Below are positions 42,785-56,900 of a stretch of 64,000 bases of DNA, one piece after another (position 1 is the stretch's first letter; each line of letters opens with the position of its first letter). The notes beneath the pieces were generated by a model. That model worked only from the letters and a program-made list of their open reading frames with translations, was not told where the DNA came from and did not search any database. Location: assembly GCF_000237925.1 (NCBI RefSeq), contig NC_031495.1:6301852-6365851 (forward strand), in the 5' to 3' direction. Both the position numbers and the translations under genes were made by a program. This stretch comes from Schistosoma mansoni (lineage: Eukaryota > Platyhelminthes > Trematoda > Strigeidida > Schistosomatidae).

Positions 42785-43448
42785 TATAAAATCCAAACTA
42801 GGTCTGGGGGAAGAATAACTGTAGGGTAAATGAATAGTAAAGCGCGACCCAATCGAAGTCAGAACAAGGTGATTGGGATAACAACGGTTCTAAATTTCAT
42901 CATAAATACAAATGTACAATTTTACCTAAACAAATATTACCACTCAGTTATTCAACCAATAATTGTTTCCACAATAATCGACCTAAATTACAATGAATAG
43001 CGAAGTGATAAGAAATATAAGAAAGTTACCGAGCGCTCCAAAAAATAAGGGTTATTCTATCCTTTCTGGATAGATCAAGTAAAAAATACGCTCAATGTTA
43101 CTTTATAACACAAAGTGTTTCAAATTCTGGGAAAGTGCTCCAATTCACAACCAAAATGCACGATCCCAGTTAAATCAAGCAGCACAATCAAAGACGGAGC
43201 AATCAATATTGCTGCCAGCAAGTTTAAATATCAACTAAAACAACGTAGACACAGTTCAGAAAGAAACATAGAAGCTAAGAGAAGGCGAAAGAGAGAATGA
43301 TAAAACTGTTATGAAATGAAACATTAGAATCTAAATTGGCATCACAAAGATTAACAAGAATGTACAACTAAAGAAACCATTAAGAACAAGCTGCAAACGT
43401 ATGCATGGAGGGATTTTCACACACGAAACCTTCAAAACGGATCTTACA
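42785..43448 (+). mobile_element. Solo-LTR-like fossil, third copy
   Basis: Aligns with 41251-41906 over its length (GCGACCCAATC, ATTTACAACC-like and GTATGCATGGAGGG blocks) and ends GGATCTTACA. No clear flanking duplication was seen. Confidence 0.6.
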
Positions 43449-43599
43449 ATGCTGTCGAATTCCGTGTATCTGTGGTCTCTTTATTCCACACGGCTTGAGT
43501 TGCATCTTAGCATATAAATGGTAGTAGGTGGTTATTTGTCTTTTGAATTATATATTTGGGGTGGTGAGAGAGATGATTTTCAGCCTTTACCTCTGCTGA

Positions 43600-44640
43600 A
43601 TTGTAGTTACCGTGGTTCTTAACAAGTATCTTTGTAAAAAGCTTCTTGTCGGTAGATGTCAAAATCTGGCACTTTTATTACATCTGCACAGTATTTGATA
43701 TAAATGTACCAAAAGTTATTTTTGGCGGAACTTGTCTTATCGCGTCATATTGGAAAGAATGCACAAGGTTGTCTATGATAATTGGAAGTATTCAAATTGA
43801 TACACCAACTAGCAATTCCCACAATAGTTTGATTTAAGACAGAGAGAAGTTGATGAGCACAGCTGGACCTATTGTGTTTGGGATTCGTGATAAACGCAGA
43901 TTAATGTAAGAAAAAAATCATCAATACATATAAATATCACATTATCACTAACCGCTGACATATTATTGAAGGAGAGTACAAATGGTGGCATTTGACACAT
44001 CAGTTATGGGTGTAAAGCTTTGGAACTTCAGTCCCTTTTTAGACTCCAAAATGTTACAAGTAGCAGTATTGTGAGTCGAGTCAAAGAGTGTTGTTTTGCA
44101 TTGAAAAAAGTGATGATGATATTAATCCGATAAGGTCGAGTTTAGAATCTGTTGTTTTTCTTTTATTCAGCCTACTTTACTGGACATTTCTGGCCATCAA
44201 TCGTGCAATTCTTACTCAGTCATGTCTTTTTATCATCCTTTACTTTGGTCGTTACTGACGATGGTGAACTCGTACTTCTAACTTGATAGCTGTTGGCGAG
44301 AAGCATACTACAGGAAATTATGGCGTCTCAGAAAGTCACTAAAAATTATCGGAGATAATATGCTAACTGTCATAGCACAGTGATCCGCAAAAGGGAACTA
44401 ACAACCAAAACTGCGGGTATTTGAGGTTGATACTGACGTTGTTAGACATTATTGAAGCCAATAATGCATCCACGTTCGTCGCCACTTCCATGGTAAGAAA
44501 TCCAACACATCCATGGTGGAATCAGGAGTCAGAATGGTTACTCGGAATAGAAATGACAACCATCGGATTTATCTGCTCTGAAGAAGACAGTTATTTCTCT
44601 GTCTCATTTAAGATGGTTTTTAAAGAAGCAACTGAATAGG
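43600..44640 (+). other. Orphan open frames of unknown origin
   Basis: Several short + strand open segments: 43646-43837 (DVKIWHFYYI), about 43980-44070 (AFDTSVMGVKLWNFSPFL, possible donor GTAGCA at 44060), about 44163-44285 (one frame reads VVTDDGELVLL) and 44421-44639 (72 aa with WWNQESEWLLGIEM). VKIW and VKLW resemble strand ends of WD or jelly-roll repeats. Phases between the pieces do not join convincingly and no family is recognised. They may be exons of an unmodelled gene, a broken gene, or chance. Confidence 0.2.
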
Positions 44641-44969
44641 AAGTAATGGAAAGCGAGGTTCATCTGGTTTAACGTTATCAAGAATAATAGTTTTTGACTG
44701 ACTTCAGTGTTTTTTAAATAGATTTTCATTTGATACTGCGAAACCTACATCGTAAATGCCTACAAGGCTGTCTGTTAATCGCTATAGGCACTAAAGTATT
44801 GAGCACGATAAGCAGCTCCATCTTTAATCCTCCAAAGCTTTCTGATTCCTCGCCAAACGAAAGTAGTTTCTGCATGATTCGTGACAATCTGCCAAACCAA
44901 AAATAAAAGATAACTCCATAGTCTCCCTTCAGACATCTCACGTGACGCTTCAGTAATAAAAGTCTGGTA

Positions 44970-45265
44970 GCTTATTTGATCACACCATAAAATTGAAAAC
45001 ATTTGTGCAAGAACAAACCCAAAGTGGCTGTGATTGTGAGAAACCATCGCCAATAAATTGAAAACATCTGAAGAATAGTAGATCGTATGATAATAGTCAA
45101 TAGGTCAAATAACAGCTTGTAATGTAGGAAGTATGAATATACATATAATATAGTTACTTAATAGTCATACAATAAGAACATTCGCATAATATTAGTCCAT
45201 AAATAGGTCCATACAGTTGCCTTACACTATACTCGTCGAGATATAACAAGCGTGAAGCATAAAAA
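44970..45265 (-). mobile_element. LTR-like fossil (family R5)
   Basis: Matches 51400-51720 in blocks (AGTGGCTGTGA, TAGTCCATAAATAGGTCC-like, GATATAACA). Old, incomplete. Confidence 0.4.
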
Positions 45266-47990
45266 TTGCGTGAATGTATTGCGCATTTGTGGCTCGTTGA
45301 TCTGACTTCTATTTGATCGAGTGACGACGTTAATAAAGTATAGGTGCCGCCTGGCCTAACTTAAATAGTTATCCAACGAATTCACACCACTAAATAAAGG
45401 AATAAAAAATTTAAATGTGCGAATGAATTTCAACTGAGGGTATTGTATATTCATACAAGTTGCTTACCTGTTGATTAATGAAGCATCAAGAATCAAAAAA
45501 ATATTATTTCCCCATTATACAGTAGTTCAGCTTATTCGATTCAAGCAGCAAAAATTCAAACGCAACGAACCAATATGGAAGTGGCCCCATTCTTAGTTAT
45601 AATCAAACTAAAATCAATGAGGTTCTAAACGAGCTCAAGTAGATAATAATCCAAGAGAGCCAAAATCGCGAGTACAATGAATAATGACAATTTCATATGG
45701 GTCTAAAATACGCAATAAAAGTATCAAATATTGCACCGTTAGTCTTAGGTTAAGACACCTTAACAACTCAAAACTTGGGTGAATGACAACTATCATGTCT
45801 GGTTGTAACTGATTGGAAATCGACAAGAGGAATCCAGTGGTCAGTAAAATACATGTGAATGAACACTATTGAAAATGGATCGAATGTATTGATCAAAGAT
45901 GTTGAAACATACTTGACTAACATGACGAAGTTACAATAAAATCACTTGATTCTTAAAGTTTCTAAGGTTAGCTCAGTGGTCAGAGTCAGTAACCGGTGGA
46001 ATCGTCAACATGAAGCTGTAGTCACAACGTCATTAGCTGAATATTTCAGATGACTTGACTTTTACTTTAGCTTCGTCAGTAATATGAAAGTTTATTCTTA
46101 ACTATGCTTTTTTACACTTATACTACTGTCAACTGGTTTGTTTTTTATTTTTGATGTCAGAGGGAACTGAGCGTGATTGATACTCAGAATTTGATACGCA
46201 GAATTCATTGGAAAACTATCTCTGATGTTTTCCATCAAAGTGTAAAGGTATTTGGCAATGATACGAAGTTATGAAGAGTAATAAAACACGAGGGCAGTCG
46301 GTTGGAGTTTAAGAAATTATACAAGCGGCCCAGAACTTGATAACTGCCTATCAAGGTTTCCAAGCACATTATGATCTATATTAGTCATCATGGTATAAAT
46401 AAATACACGGAGAACAGTGTTGAAGTTCGCAGTTTACAGACAATCATCGGTTTTGCTGACGGTGTTAGCCAGGACTTGAAAATACGATGCACTGTTGTGT
46501 TTATGCTGCTGAGAGTTTTATTAGTCTGGGCGTTACTTAGAACATTTAGCCACACAGATGTTAGGACATTCTTGACTTAGTATAAAGTATTTGACGGATG
46601 AAACTTGAGAACTGTATCTGAAAAAATGACGAGTTGTTAGAAGAGGTTTGGAGTATAAGAACTCAACTGGTTTCTAGAATCTCTGTGCAGCCGTATGATG
46701 AGATACTAACTAGACTAAATCCATTCTCATTTCCATATAGAAGAATTAGAGGTGACTCGATAACGGCTTTGAATTGTATAGCAACGATTTTCTCCCCGAG
46801 TAAACCTTTTTTCTTGTCTCTGAACAAGATAGCGAGCCTAATACTTATTACTTGTCAACCGATAGAAGTGTATATATTTATACACAAAAGGAAAAGCTGG
46901 TTGAATTACACTCAAAAACTGAATGTTCCTGACAATGGATGACAAAATAACAACATTGAGGATAGAAAATAATTCTATCGGCAGAAATTTTTGCTGAAAT
47001 TGCTGAAAACAACTATCAGGGTAGTTCATCCAATATGTCAGTATTCTTCTGACTACAGTGTTTTGACATGAGGGCCAATAATATAATATTTTCTGAACTC
47101 AGGAAGATAATGGAACAGTATAATGGGTAGCAAGCAGCATATTATGTATAACAGAGGCTGATAAGCAGAACACATTAAATAAAAACATGGTTACTATCCG
47201 AAGAAGATATTTTGCTTTGTGTTCAAGCTTTCTGTAATTATAGTAGTTAAGAGGCGCTTGGTTCGTTTCTTCGCACTACCTTGGAGCTAACATCCTGATG
47301 AGTGAAATAGTGTATAAACAACTGCACCAATTCCATTGTGGTGCATTAGCCTTCCCAGAACGAAGTTCTCTCATTTCCATTTGTCCCCATGGGTGTTTTG
47401 TTTGTGTGTCCGATCTGGGTAAGTGTATGACCTGCATCATCAGTAAAAGAAAATAATTATGCGATAAAATTTGTTGTGGTTTTCAGATAAGCCTACTGCT
47501 TCATCGCTCTTGACTTACGTCCTTGTGTTTGGCGTAAGACTATGGGAACCGATATGTAGCCGTTAATAACGAGTAGCAACATGTTTACGACAGTTGTTTC
47601 GTTTTGACTGACATGATCTGAGACACCCTTTATTTTTGCCTTACTGCTCACGCTTAGCCAAACTTTGTCCTCACCGAGTTTTACAGTGTGGCAATAGCTT
47701 AATTATCAGGGCATACAGGTTTCAGGTTGTTAGTCACAAGTTTGAACCCTTCATTTTGGTCGCGAGTTGTATTTTCATCATTTACTTATGAGTTATGTAA
47801 TACTACCTAAGATGTCTGTAACCGAATGTTTTTGCCCAGCCGTTAGATTTTGGATGGGTCCTGTGTATTAAAATTAACCGATCTCAGTAAATATGTTCAC
47901 GGGATTAGTCAATGGCTTAATATTGATCATGACTTACGAGCTTATCAGTTTCATCTAAATTAACCTCGCATATTTTTCCACCGAAAACCT
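45266..47990. other. Region left of NUP214, nothing firmly recognised
   Basis: The missing NUP214 first exon(s) may lie here. A + strand frame at 46371-46580 and one at 46634-46942 have no recognised domain. A tRNA-like patch (TTAGCTCAGTGGTCAGAGTC) at 45968-45987 is probably a SINE relic. Confidence 0.35.
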
Positions 47991-47993
47991 TAG

Positions 47994-50900
47994 GTCTCCT
48001 TTTGTATGATACGAAACATTATCTGGAAGCTACTGGAATCTGTAAACTTCGAAGAGATAAACCGCTTCCTGACCATACACCGAATATTGTTGTTTCGTCG
48101 GTTGATCCTATAATCTGGACTGCTTTTAATTGCGATGGTTTGATATTGGCTGTTTTGACGTCCAGCGAAAGTCGTGGGACATTTGTAAATTTGCTTAATG
48201 TAGTTGATCTTGTGAAGGTAACTGTCTATTGCGTTTGTTAATTTTTGACCGCTTTTCTTTCCTTTATCTTCGTAATACAAGATAGGTTTGTAAACAATCT
48301 GATATTAGCCAGAATAAATTCATAGAAATAATGCTTATTTATGAACATTTACTAGTTTTATTTATTTATCTATCTATATATTTAAACAGACAAACATTGG
48401 TACGAAGAGGCACCAAAATATATATGCGCCACACAAATCAAATTTGTGTGGGCTGGGATACTGCCCGGGTCCTCAAACCACAACAGACAGTTTTATTATG
48501 GGACTATTCCCCGAGCTTTTGACCTATAAGTCTAACCCTCAAGGCACTGTAGCAACGTCAGATGTAGTCCCATGATAGCCGTTGACCAATGACGAGTTCA
48601 TACTCCATTTGTTCCTGTGTACACCATTGGTTTGGAATCAAAGTTTTCGAACTCCCTTGGATAGATGCTTCGTACTCATCAACCCACTCCGAGCTCCAAA
48701 CATCCGATTCCCGTCATCTCAGTTTTGTAAACGATACCCCCACCACGAGAAAGCAGTGAGTAGTACTTCCCTGGCAGTGGGTATATGTGCGTAGTCATAT
48801 GAAGGCATTTCGAGAGGGATAGCGAACCTTCCACCCTCGATCGTACCAGGGCATTTGGGGACCTTAATGAATAACAGTTTATTGTGATTAAAAAAATGGT
48901 AGGATTTATCATTGATATAACCTCGTTATGAGTTGGCATAAGTGATATGAGACCGTGCTTCATTAGTTTAGGTATTCAGCCTTCAACCAGTAGTTAATAG
49001 GCTCTACTGCTGATTGTTTATTTCACCTATTTATTCCTTCCAATTTAGTCTGGATCGACTGATTTGTCAAATATTAGCCGTCCCGTCCGCGTTTGTGGTG
49101 GAGAAACTAGTCTGTATAGATTACGTGACTTTGCTTGGAGTCCAACTGATCCGACTACTTTTGTTGTTGTCCTTGATTCGGGTGCAATTCGTCTTTTTAA
49201 CTTTCCACCCGATGGAAGTAGATCAATCACTCTTGTTGGTCAATTGCCAGTAACTGCAGATTGCCGATGTGGTAAGTTCATTTTATTCCTTTATGTCACT
49301 GCAACTCCTTTGGAAGTGACAATTTTATACCTTATAAACTAAGTATATCTTTCTGGTCAGTTAGTTACAACGTTGAACCAGGCATATATATGCATCGGTC
49401 CAAGTTGCCACATCATATTAGCACAACAAGATGAACACCGAATTCATAGAAGTAGTTATATGAATCACAATGTCGACTGTCAAGAGGTATTATTAGACAT
49501 CATGGATTTCATTAAGGTTCAGCCAAGTATTCGGACCTTTTCATTTAGTTGCTAAGTTTCACAAATATACTTATAATGATTATAAGGTAGTTCTTTTAAA
49601 TGCTAATAAAAATGATTCCCAATATTATTCAGTCTTAAAATTTTAAAATACTTTTATAGAGAGAATTTAGTGGATACTGTTGTAGAATGCTAGTTTTTAT
49701 TTTCCTTTAGTGAGTTAAAATGTTTGAAAGTAAAATATATATGAATCGTGGCCCTCTTACTATGTGGCTATCACATGGTTTAGTCTCCGTTTGTCATACC
49801 GACATCCATTGGCGGTTTTATTATTTAAAGTGAGAAAGAATAAGGAAAAGTAGCATATGTACTTGGATGCAAGATAAAAATGGTGGAGTTCTATGCTATA
49901 GGTTCATTGGTTTCAAGATCTTGATGAATATGCACATAAAAGAAGCAACAGGTTTAAACTTCTCCCTATCTACTTCGGTCTGTGCAGTTCATTGATGTCA
50001 CTAGTTATATGGCTTAAACTTGACTACACAAATTTGTACTTGATAAATAGGTTACATTAAGCATTAATTTTTGAGTATGTTAGTTTCACCCAAATCTTGT
50101 CATGTTTGAGAATTTTTTATTTACTCTGAACTTGAAAACTATGTTTTGCTAACGTACGTGATCGAGTATTTCGTTATTTTTTTACTTTTTTAAACTTGAG
50201 AGTTTTGTTTATTCGGAATAGCTCATCGATCCAGACGCTGATTTCAACTAGTAGTTTATAAATTCAGTTCTTGCTCCAGACAGAAATTTTCGAAGTAGTA
50301 ATAGTGTAAGCATCTACTTGTATGTGAATACACGGACTCGTTTGTATTGGTTGTTGGAATCTTCCCGTCGATGCTTTGAACTACATTTGATGAGTCTTTT
50401 TTGTCATGTGTGCATCCTGTGCGAAGTTTCGATATACACGTATGTTAAAAGAGACTGGCCAATCGTAATTCAGAATAGCAGCGGAAAAATTCAAACAACC
50501 AATACAAATAAATTAGATTCATCCTATTTTATAGGTCAGTTGCTATTTAGATTTAGTAAATAAATGGATAATACATTGGGGGCTTAAAGCAAAATGTACT
50601 GGTTTTAAATCTTAGTGTGAACATTGACACTGAGGTCCAGGTACATCTGCCTAACTTGTCCCAATTAGGACGAAACTTCCGTCCTAGATTTCACTGTTAT
50701 CCACCATCCAAATCTGCTTAAAAACACATGTTTAAATTATTGTTGTGAAATTAAGAATTACTGTTACTAATAAACTCTATCTGTTATGTAATGTAGTAAG
50801 AAATGCAATGTAACTGTGTATTATGTCGACTAGAATCGAATTGTAAAATTATGACCTACGATGCTCCAGTTAGTGTTTATTGTTTCGAATCTTTCTGTTT

Positions 50901-53900
50901 CCTTTTCTTATTCTATTGGGGGTTTTGTTTAGTGTCTTGGAGTCCAAAAGGGAAACAACTTGCTATTTGTTTAAATGGTTCTCTGTCCACTGCAAATGGA
51001 ATTATGCAAGGTCCTTTAATTTTACAAGTAGACCCACAACTACAACAAAAGCGCATTGTTCCACTTGGTCAGCTGTTTGAATCAAATCATAGTAAGTAAT
51101 AGGAGAAACATTTGGTTGTATTTACTTCTGATGAGCCGCATACTGGGATGAAACAACTGTCTAGTGCTTCCTGGCCTTCAATGATTGTCTAGGTGTTATA
51201 ACTTGTGGCTGAGTGGATGGCCAGTTAATTTATGACGTTATAAAACCGCCAATCAGTGAGCAGCGAATTACCGATTTGAACAGTGACACACGAAAACCGT
51301 ACGAGCAGTCTAGAGTGCTTATCGGTCCTGATTCTGCCTAACCCAACCAGTTAAGTTCAGAAAACCAGTAACAGCCTCTGTGGTATGAATCATTGTATTT
51401 CAAACATACTGAGTTTATATACCAAACAGACTGACCACATCGTACCAATAAAATGGAAAATAACATTTGTACAAGAGTTAGCCAAATGTGGCTGTGAATA
51501 GGGGGAGCAGTAATTAATTGACTGGATATAACTCAAGAATGGTAAATCGTACAATAATAGTCCAAGGGTCAAAATAACGCTCACAATGAAAGGAACATGA
51601 ATATGAATAGTTTAATTATTTAGCAAATATACGATAAAAATTATATACATAATATTGGTCCATAAATCGATCCCAAAGTTACCATTCACTATTGTTATCC
51701 AGATATAACAGAACTTCATTCAGTTCAACCCATGATTGAAAATTATGCTGTTTTCATAGTTGTCTCATTCTAGTAAGTGTTCTTCCATAACACCAGTTCA
51801 CAAACTAATACATGTTCCTTATTGTAATTAGATTATGTTTACGTTCACTTGTTAAACCTAACCAAAATTGTATAATGACAATATTAATAACAGGTGAACT
51901 TGTAGGTTATTTATTTTTATAAAAAAACAAACAAACAAACATCACCTTAACACATTACTGTTGTACTTTTAAATTAAATTTCCTTGATGAGAATATAAAA
52001 ATTTTATTCCAGATTGGAAGAATAGTTTACCAGTAGATCTATTATGGACATCTTCATATAATTATCTATTGGCTATTAAACAATCTGTAAATGAAATGAA
52101 TTCAGATTGTTTAACAAATATTTTATATATTAGTACAACCGTAAGTAATACGTTAAAAAAATTGTATTTGTTTACATTCTACTTTTTTTTCAATTAATGG
52201 TTGTTATGATATAGTCTGTTCAGCAGATATGTCAACCAAAGTTACAAAAATCAGTTTTTATGAAATCTATGTTACATATATCATCTCTTTAAAATACAAT
52301 AGCTCTCCAATACACTTGTCCTACATTGGTTTTGATTAGTCAGAACATTCTTTGGATTTATCGGACTTTGAACTTCTTAGCTGTGAAGTCATATCACATA
52401 TTATTGTTTGAATCACTCCGGTACGACCTCTTCCACAAGACTGTTTTACATTTCAGAAACAAAAAATATCACAATGGGCCTAGGTCTAATGATTACGAAG
52501 GATAGCTTAGTTTGCTGATCAAATTACACTTCAAGTATTCTTAGATACTCATTACTGAATGTGAAAACATATCGTGGTGGTACAGCCATCCATCAGCGCT
52601 ACACAAATTCGATTTCACATGACGTATACGATTTTTCAAATACTTCTGCAGTAAATATAGTAAATTGTACAAAACCAGAAAATCCATCATCAAATAACAC
52701 TGAAAATTGTAAAACAATATTAATAATTAAGAAAAATAGAAATACTTATAAAGAAATTCACTTGATGTTGTTTACTCGTATCTTTCCATTGTTATTTAGG
52801 ACTGCAATTGATCAGTGTTCACCTCATTGCACGAACAGGTGGCTATCAGGACTCAGTAGCTGAGTGGATAACGCGATGTCGTTTGAAACGGACGGTACTG
52901 GGTTCGGGTCCCAGAGTGAACATCAACTCAGATGCAGGTACATTCAGCTGACGAGTCCCAAATAGGGTGAAACGCGCGTCCTGGATTCCACTGCTAGCCA
53001 CTATCCATCTTTGCTTATAATACTTATAAAGAAGTTCAATTTACTGCTAGTAAAAGAATAGTTCATCATGGTCAGACTGATCCTATATCTAGATAATTAA
53101 CTGACAGCCTTATTATCTCAGTTCAGCGGCTCAGGGGTAAGGGGTTCAAATTTCTATCAATAAGTCAATAAGTTTGGATCGCGGTCCATCTACTTCGGTT
53201 TAGGTAGTTACATTACTCCTCATATTTAGAATATGCGTTATACCTACATACGTGGTGAATGGGTTTGTTTAAAAGTTTTTCTCAGATAACCAGTATGTCA
53301 CCGGCCTTATTTTCATGTTTTTTTTCTCTGTTGCTAGTCGAAATCTCCGGAACCATCTGCTGTCGCAATTGGTAATCTTAGTAGTCATATGGATCATAAC
53401 AAAGTACAATATTGTTTTCGTTTTCTTGGGCCTAACCATGTCATTGTTACATTGGCATGTGTCGGTGAAGAGGTAATTGTTTTAAAACTACCTATAGCTG
53501 CTGGGAGTTTACCTCAAGTTGTAATGAGTATTGAATTACCAGCTGATGGTTGTGCTATGAGTATGGATGTTGGAGTTCTTCAGAATACAGTAAGTTCTGA
53601 GCATATTATTATTATTATTCGTCCTCGTGTACTTTGTATATCAGCATAAAGATTCACAATTGAATTCCCTGCTCTACTTAGTTAAATATTAGTAATCAAC
53701 TATTCATTTTCTATCTATTCAACATGTACATTGGGCTCACGGTATACATTCATGATCTTGTTTAGAAATTAATAAGAGTTTGTACTAGTAATTTGATCTT
53801 CAAACTTGTTTAATCTGATTTATCTTGCTAAATAAATGATTAAATAGCTTTTACTACTACAATAAAGACTAATGTCTTTCTTTCCACACTTGATTTAAAT

Positions 53901-56900
53901 TAATTTTTATTGTTATTTGTTTTTAATTTTTTTTCATTACTTAGAATAATGAATCTGTTGGAAATTCCTTAATATATTTACTAACCTATTTGTCTAATGG
54001 AAATATTTGCCCTTATCTATTAAACTCAAATGATCAGTCAAATCTAATCAATCAAAACAATCCTAAATTAATTAGTTTACCGATACCAAAACCTGTAGTA
54101 CTTTCAACAACTGAGAAATCACCATTGAATACATCTAAATCATCTACACTGGTATCAGCTTCAAATGATAACCCGTCAGTGTTGATGATGGCTAATCAAG
54201 CAAAACAGAATGTAATTACTTCATCGGTTGATTCTGCTAATAATCATCAACATCATGTTGCAGAGATTTTACCAGTCAATGCAGCCATTTGTAGTAGTAG
54301 TAATAGTAACAGCAACTTACAATCAATAACATCCTCTATTCCATGTAAGTTACATTTATTTGCTTGTTTCATCCTTAAAATAACTATATAATAGTGTTAA
54401 ACTGTTATCTTTCATATGTTGGTGAACGTGGTCCGGTCATAATGGTGTATATACATGCATTCTACTCTCCTTTATTTTATTTATATTTTTAAACACATAA
54501 ACATTGGCACCAAATATATAGCCCCCAAATGCCCTGGTACGGCCGAGAGTGGGGAGAGTCCGCTCTCCCTCGAAAAATGCTCTCACATGGCCAGCGAATA
54601 TATAGCCTCTTCCAGGGAAGTCCTACTCACTGCCTTCTCGTGGCATTATTGTTGTTTACGAAATTGAGAGGACGAAAAGCGAATGTCCGGCGCTTTAACC
54701 GGGTTGGTGGACAAAGCGAGTCCACCTAGGGGAGTTGCAAAACCCTGATTCCAAACCCATGGTGCACATGGGTTCCAATATCCTGAGGAAACAAATCGCG
54801 TGTGAATCAATCGTTGGTCACCGTCTACCATGGGACTGCATCTCCTCACAATGCTCCACTGCCTTGTGGATCAGATCTTTCAGTCAAAGGCTCCGGGTGT
54901 GGTTTCCTAAGAAAACCACCTGCTTCAGTTCGGGCACCTGGGCAGTATCACAGCCCTCACACAAATCGAGTGAGATTTGTATGGCGCATATGTATCTGGT
55001 GCTTCCTTGTACCAATATTTACGTGTTTAAATAAATAAATAAATAAATATATGCGCCACACTTCGTCGTTTGATTTGTGTAAGGACTGGATAACGGCCCG
55101 GGCGCCCAAACCAAAGCAGGGTTTCCTTTCAGATTTTGTGTTTCAAAATTATCTCATACTTTCTATTTCCTGCCCGAATTTATTCTTTCTTCTTGAATTG
55201 TGTTGTCCATACCTAGTCTTTTCTGCTTCCACAGATACTGTTACTATTTTTATTAGTCTAGGATTTGTCTTGAATAATATAATCTCTGTGCTAACGCGGT
55301 GGAGAAACTTGGACCTGGCATGTTTATCCACTTTTTGGCTTATAACTGGCTAACTGACTTTTATCTATCATTTGACAAAATTAAGAAGTCCTTTGACCGA
55401 AAATAGAGATTTTTGACTCTATTAAAACAATTTTGTTGTTGCCTTTGTTCTCCAAATTTAGCTGTTCAATTAAGTAGCTTTATCATTTTGCAAATCCTTA
55501 GTCTATCTTCACATGGTTTATTTTAAAATTCATTTCCAAGAATCGATTAGTACTCGAAACATTCCATAACATGTTGGGTATTTGTAAATGTGCTTGATAT
55601 GTTGATTTTATGTAAAGCGAGGGGAATCTCTTTTTTATTTTCAGCCGTGACACAATCCAAGATAATTTTCAATAATTCTGCATGAGAAATAAATCGGTGT
55701 TTTGATAGGTCAATGCAGCTTATTTTGAAGAAGTAATAATGGTGGCGTTTTTAAGATTATTAAAATTATGCTCATCATGTTATTTACCGTACGTTTTTGT
55801 AAATGATGTTTAGTTGGTAAAGTTGTATAGTCATTGAGGAAGTTGTAAACCTTCATAAACTAAAGTGGTTAAGATATGTGTTACGCATGTCTAGCTAATG
55901 TTGGCTGACATATGAGTAGGTTAGAAGAAAGACAGGAGTGGGGTGATCAAAATATAATATTAACTCATGAAGTTATTAACTGTTCTATCTGATCTATATC
56001 GGGAGGTGCAGATCCCAAACAACACCAGTAATCAGTAGCGGCTGAATGCGTTGGATGGCGATGCGGAATCGGTAACAGTAATGGAGATGGATACTTTTTC
56101 TGTTTTCCCGTAAATCTTGAATTTTATGTCCTCCCTCACTGACACACTTGTCTAAGGTTCTGCACTTTCACATGACTGACTTACTTTCCTGTTGTTAGTA
56201 GCCGGCCGATTCTATTCACCATTCATTAAATATAATTTGTTGCTGATAGGATGACTTTAACTTTTCTAAACACATGTATTCTCTACTCATTGTAAAAATT
56301 TCGTAGTTACATGTTAGGGTATTGTTTTCACTTCAACGTATGTTGATTTTAATATCTCACGTTTTAAGTTCAATGTTTACTTCCTATTTATTTTTTTCAA
56401 CCCATAATTTCACTGAACAAAACCCCGTGTTATTGTATAACAAATTCACTTGACTTTTCCGTTTTTAAGCAACAAGTCTACTAATTTAACTTTACTAATA
56501 TTATGCACTATTAATCTATACTTAGCTTAACTGTAGTTTTTCTTACTACCATTGTACTCACTAGTTTGCATTTCATACGTCCACACAACATTGGTCAGTC
56601 ATGGGAAACATGATACTTACCATATATGTGCATGGAAACCAAGTCCATGCAAGATATCAACACGACCAGATGAAATTACCAAGACATATCTTAGAGTAGT
56701 AGAAGTAGAAACAGTTTCAGTTGTAGTAAAAGACACTAAACGTAGACAATTTAATCCAAGAAGAGGAAATAATTTTTACGCGAATAAAAAAAAGATAAGT
56801 CTATTAATTAAATGTTCAATCCGATACCTTAGCCGCTTCTAAAAACTTGAGACTAAATCTACACTGCAACTTAAACATAGGAGAAAAGGATCAAAACGCA

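Noticed and set aside
47470-47520. Possible NUP214 first exon reading KPTASSLLTYVLVFG
   Set aside because: SSLL...LVFG looks like the family, but the donor gives phase 0 whereas the next exon needs phase 1, and the match is very short.
56552-56842. 96-codon + strand frame in the NUP214 intron
   Set aside because: The DNA matches another dispersed repeat at 55130-55350 in reverse, and no splice context links it to NUP214.
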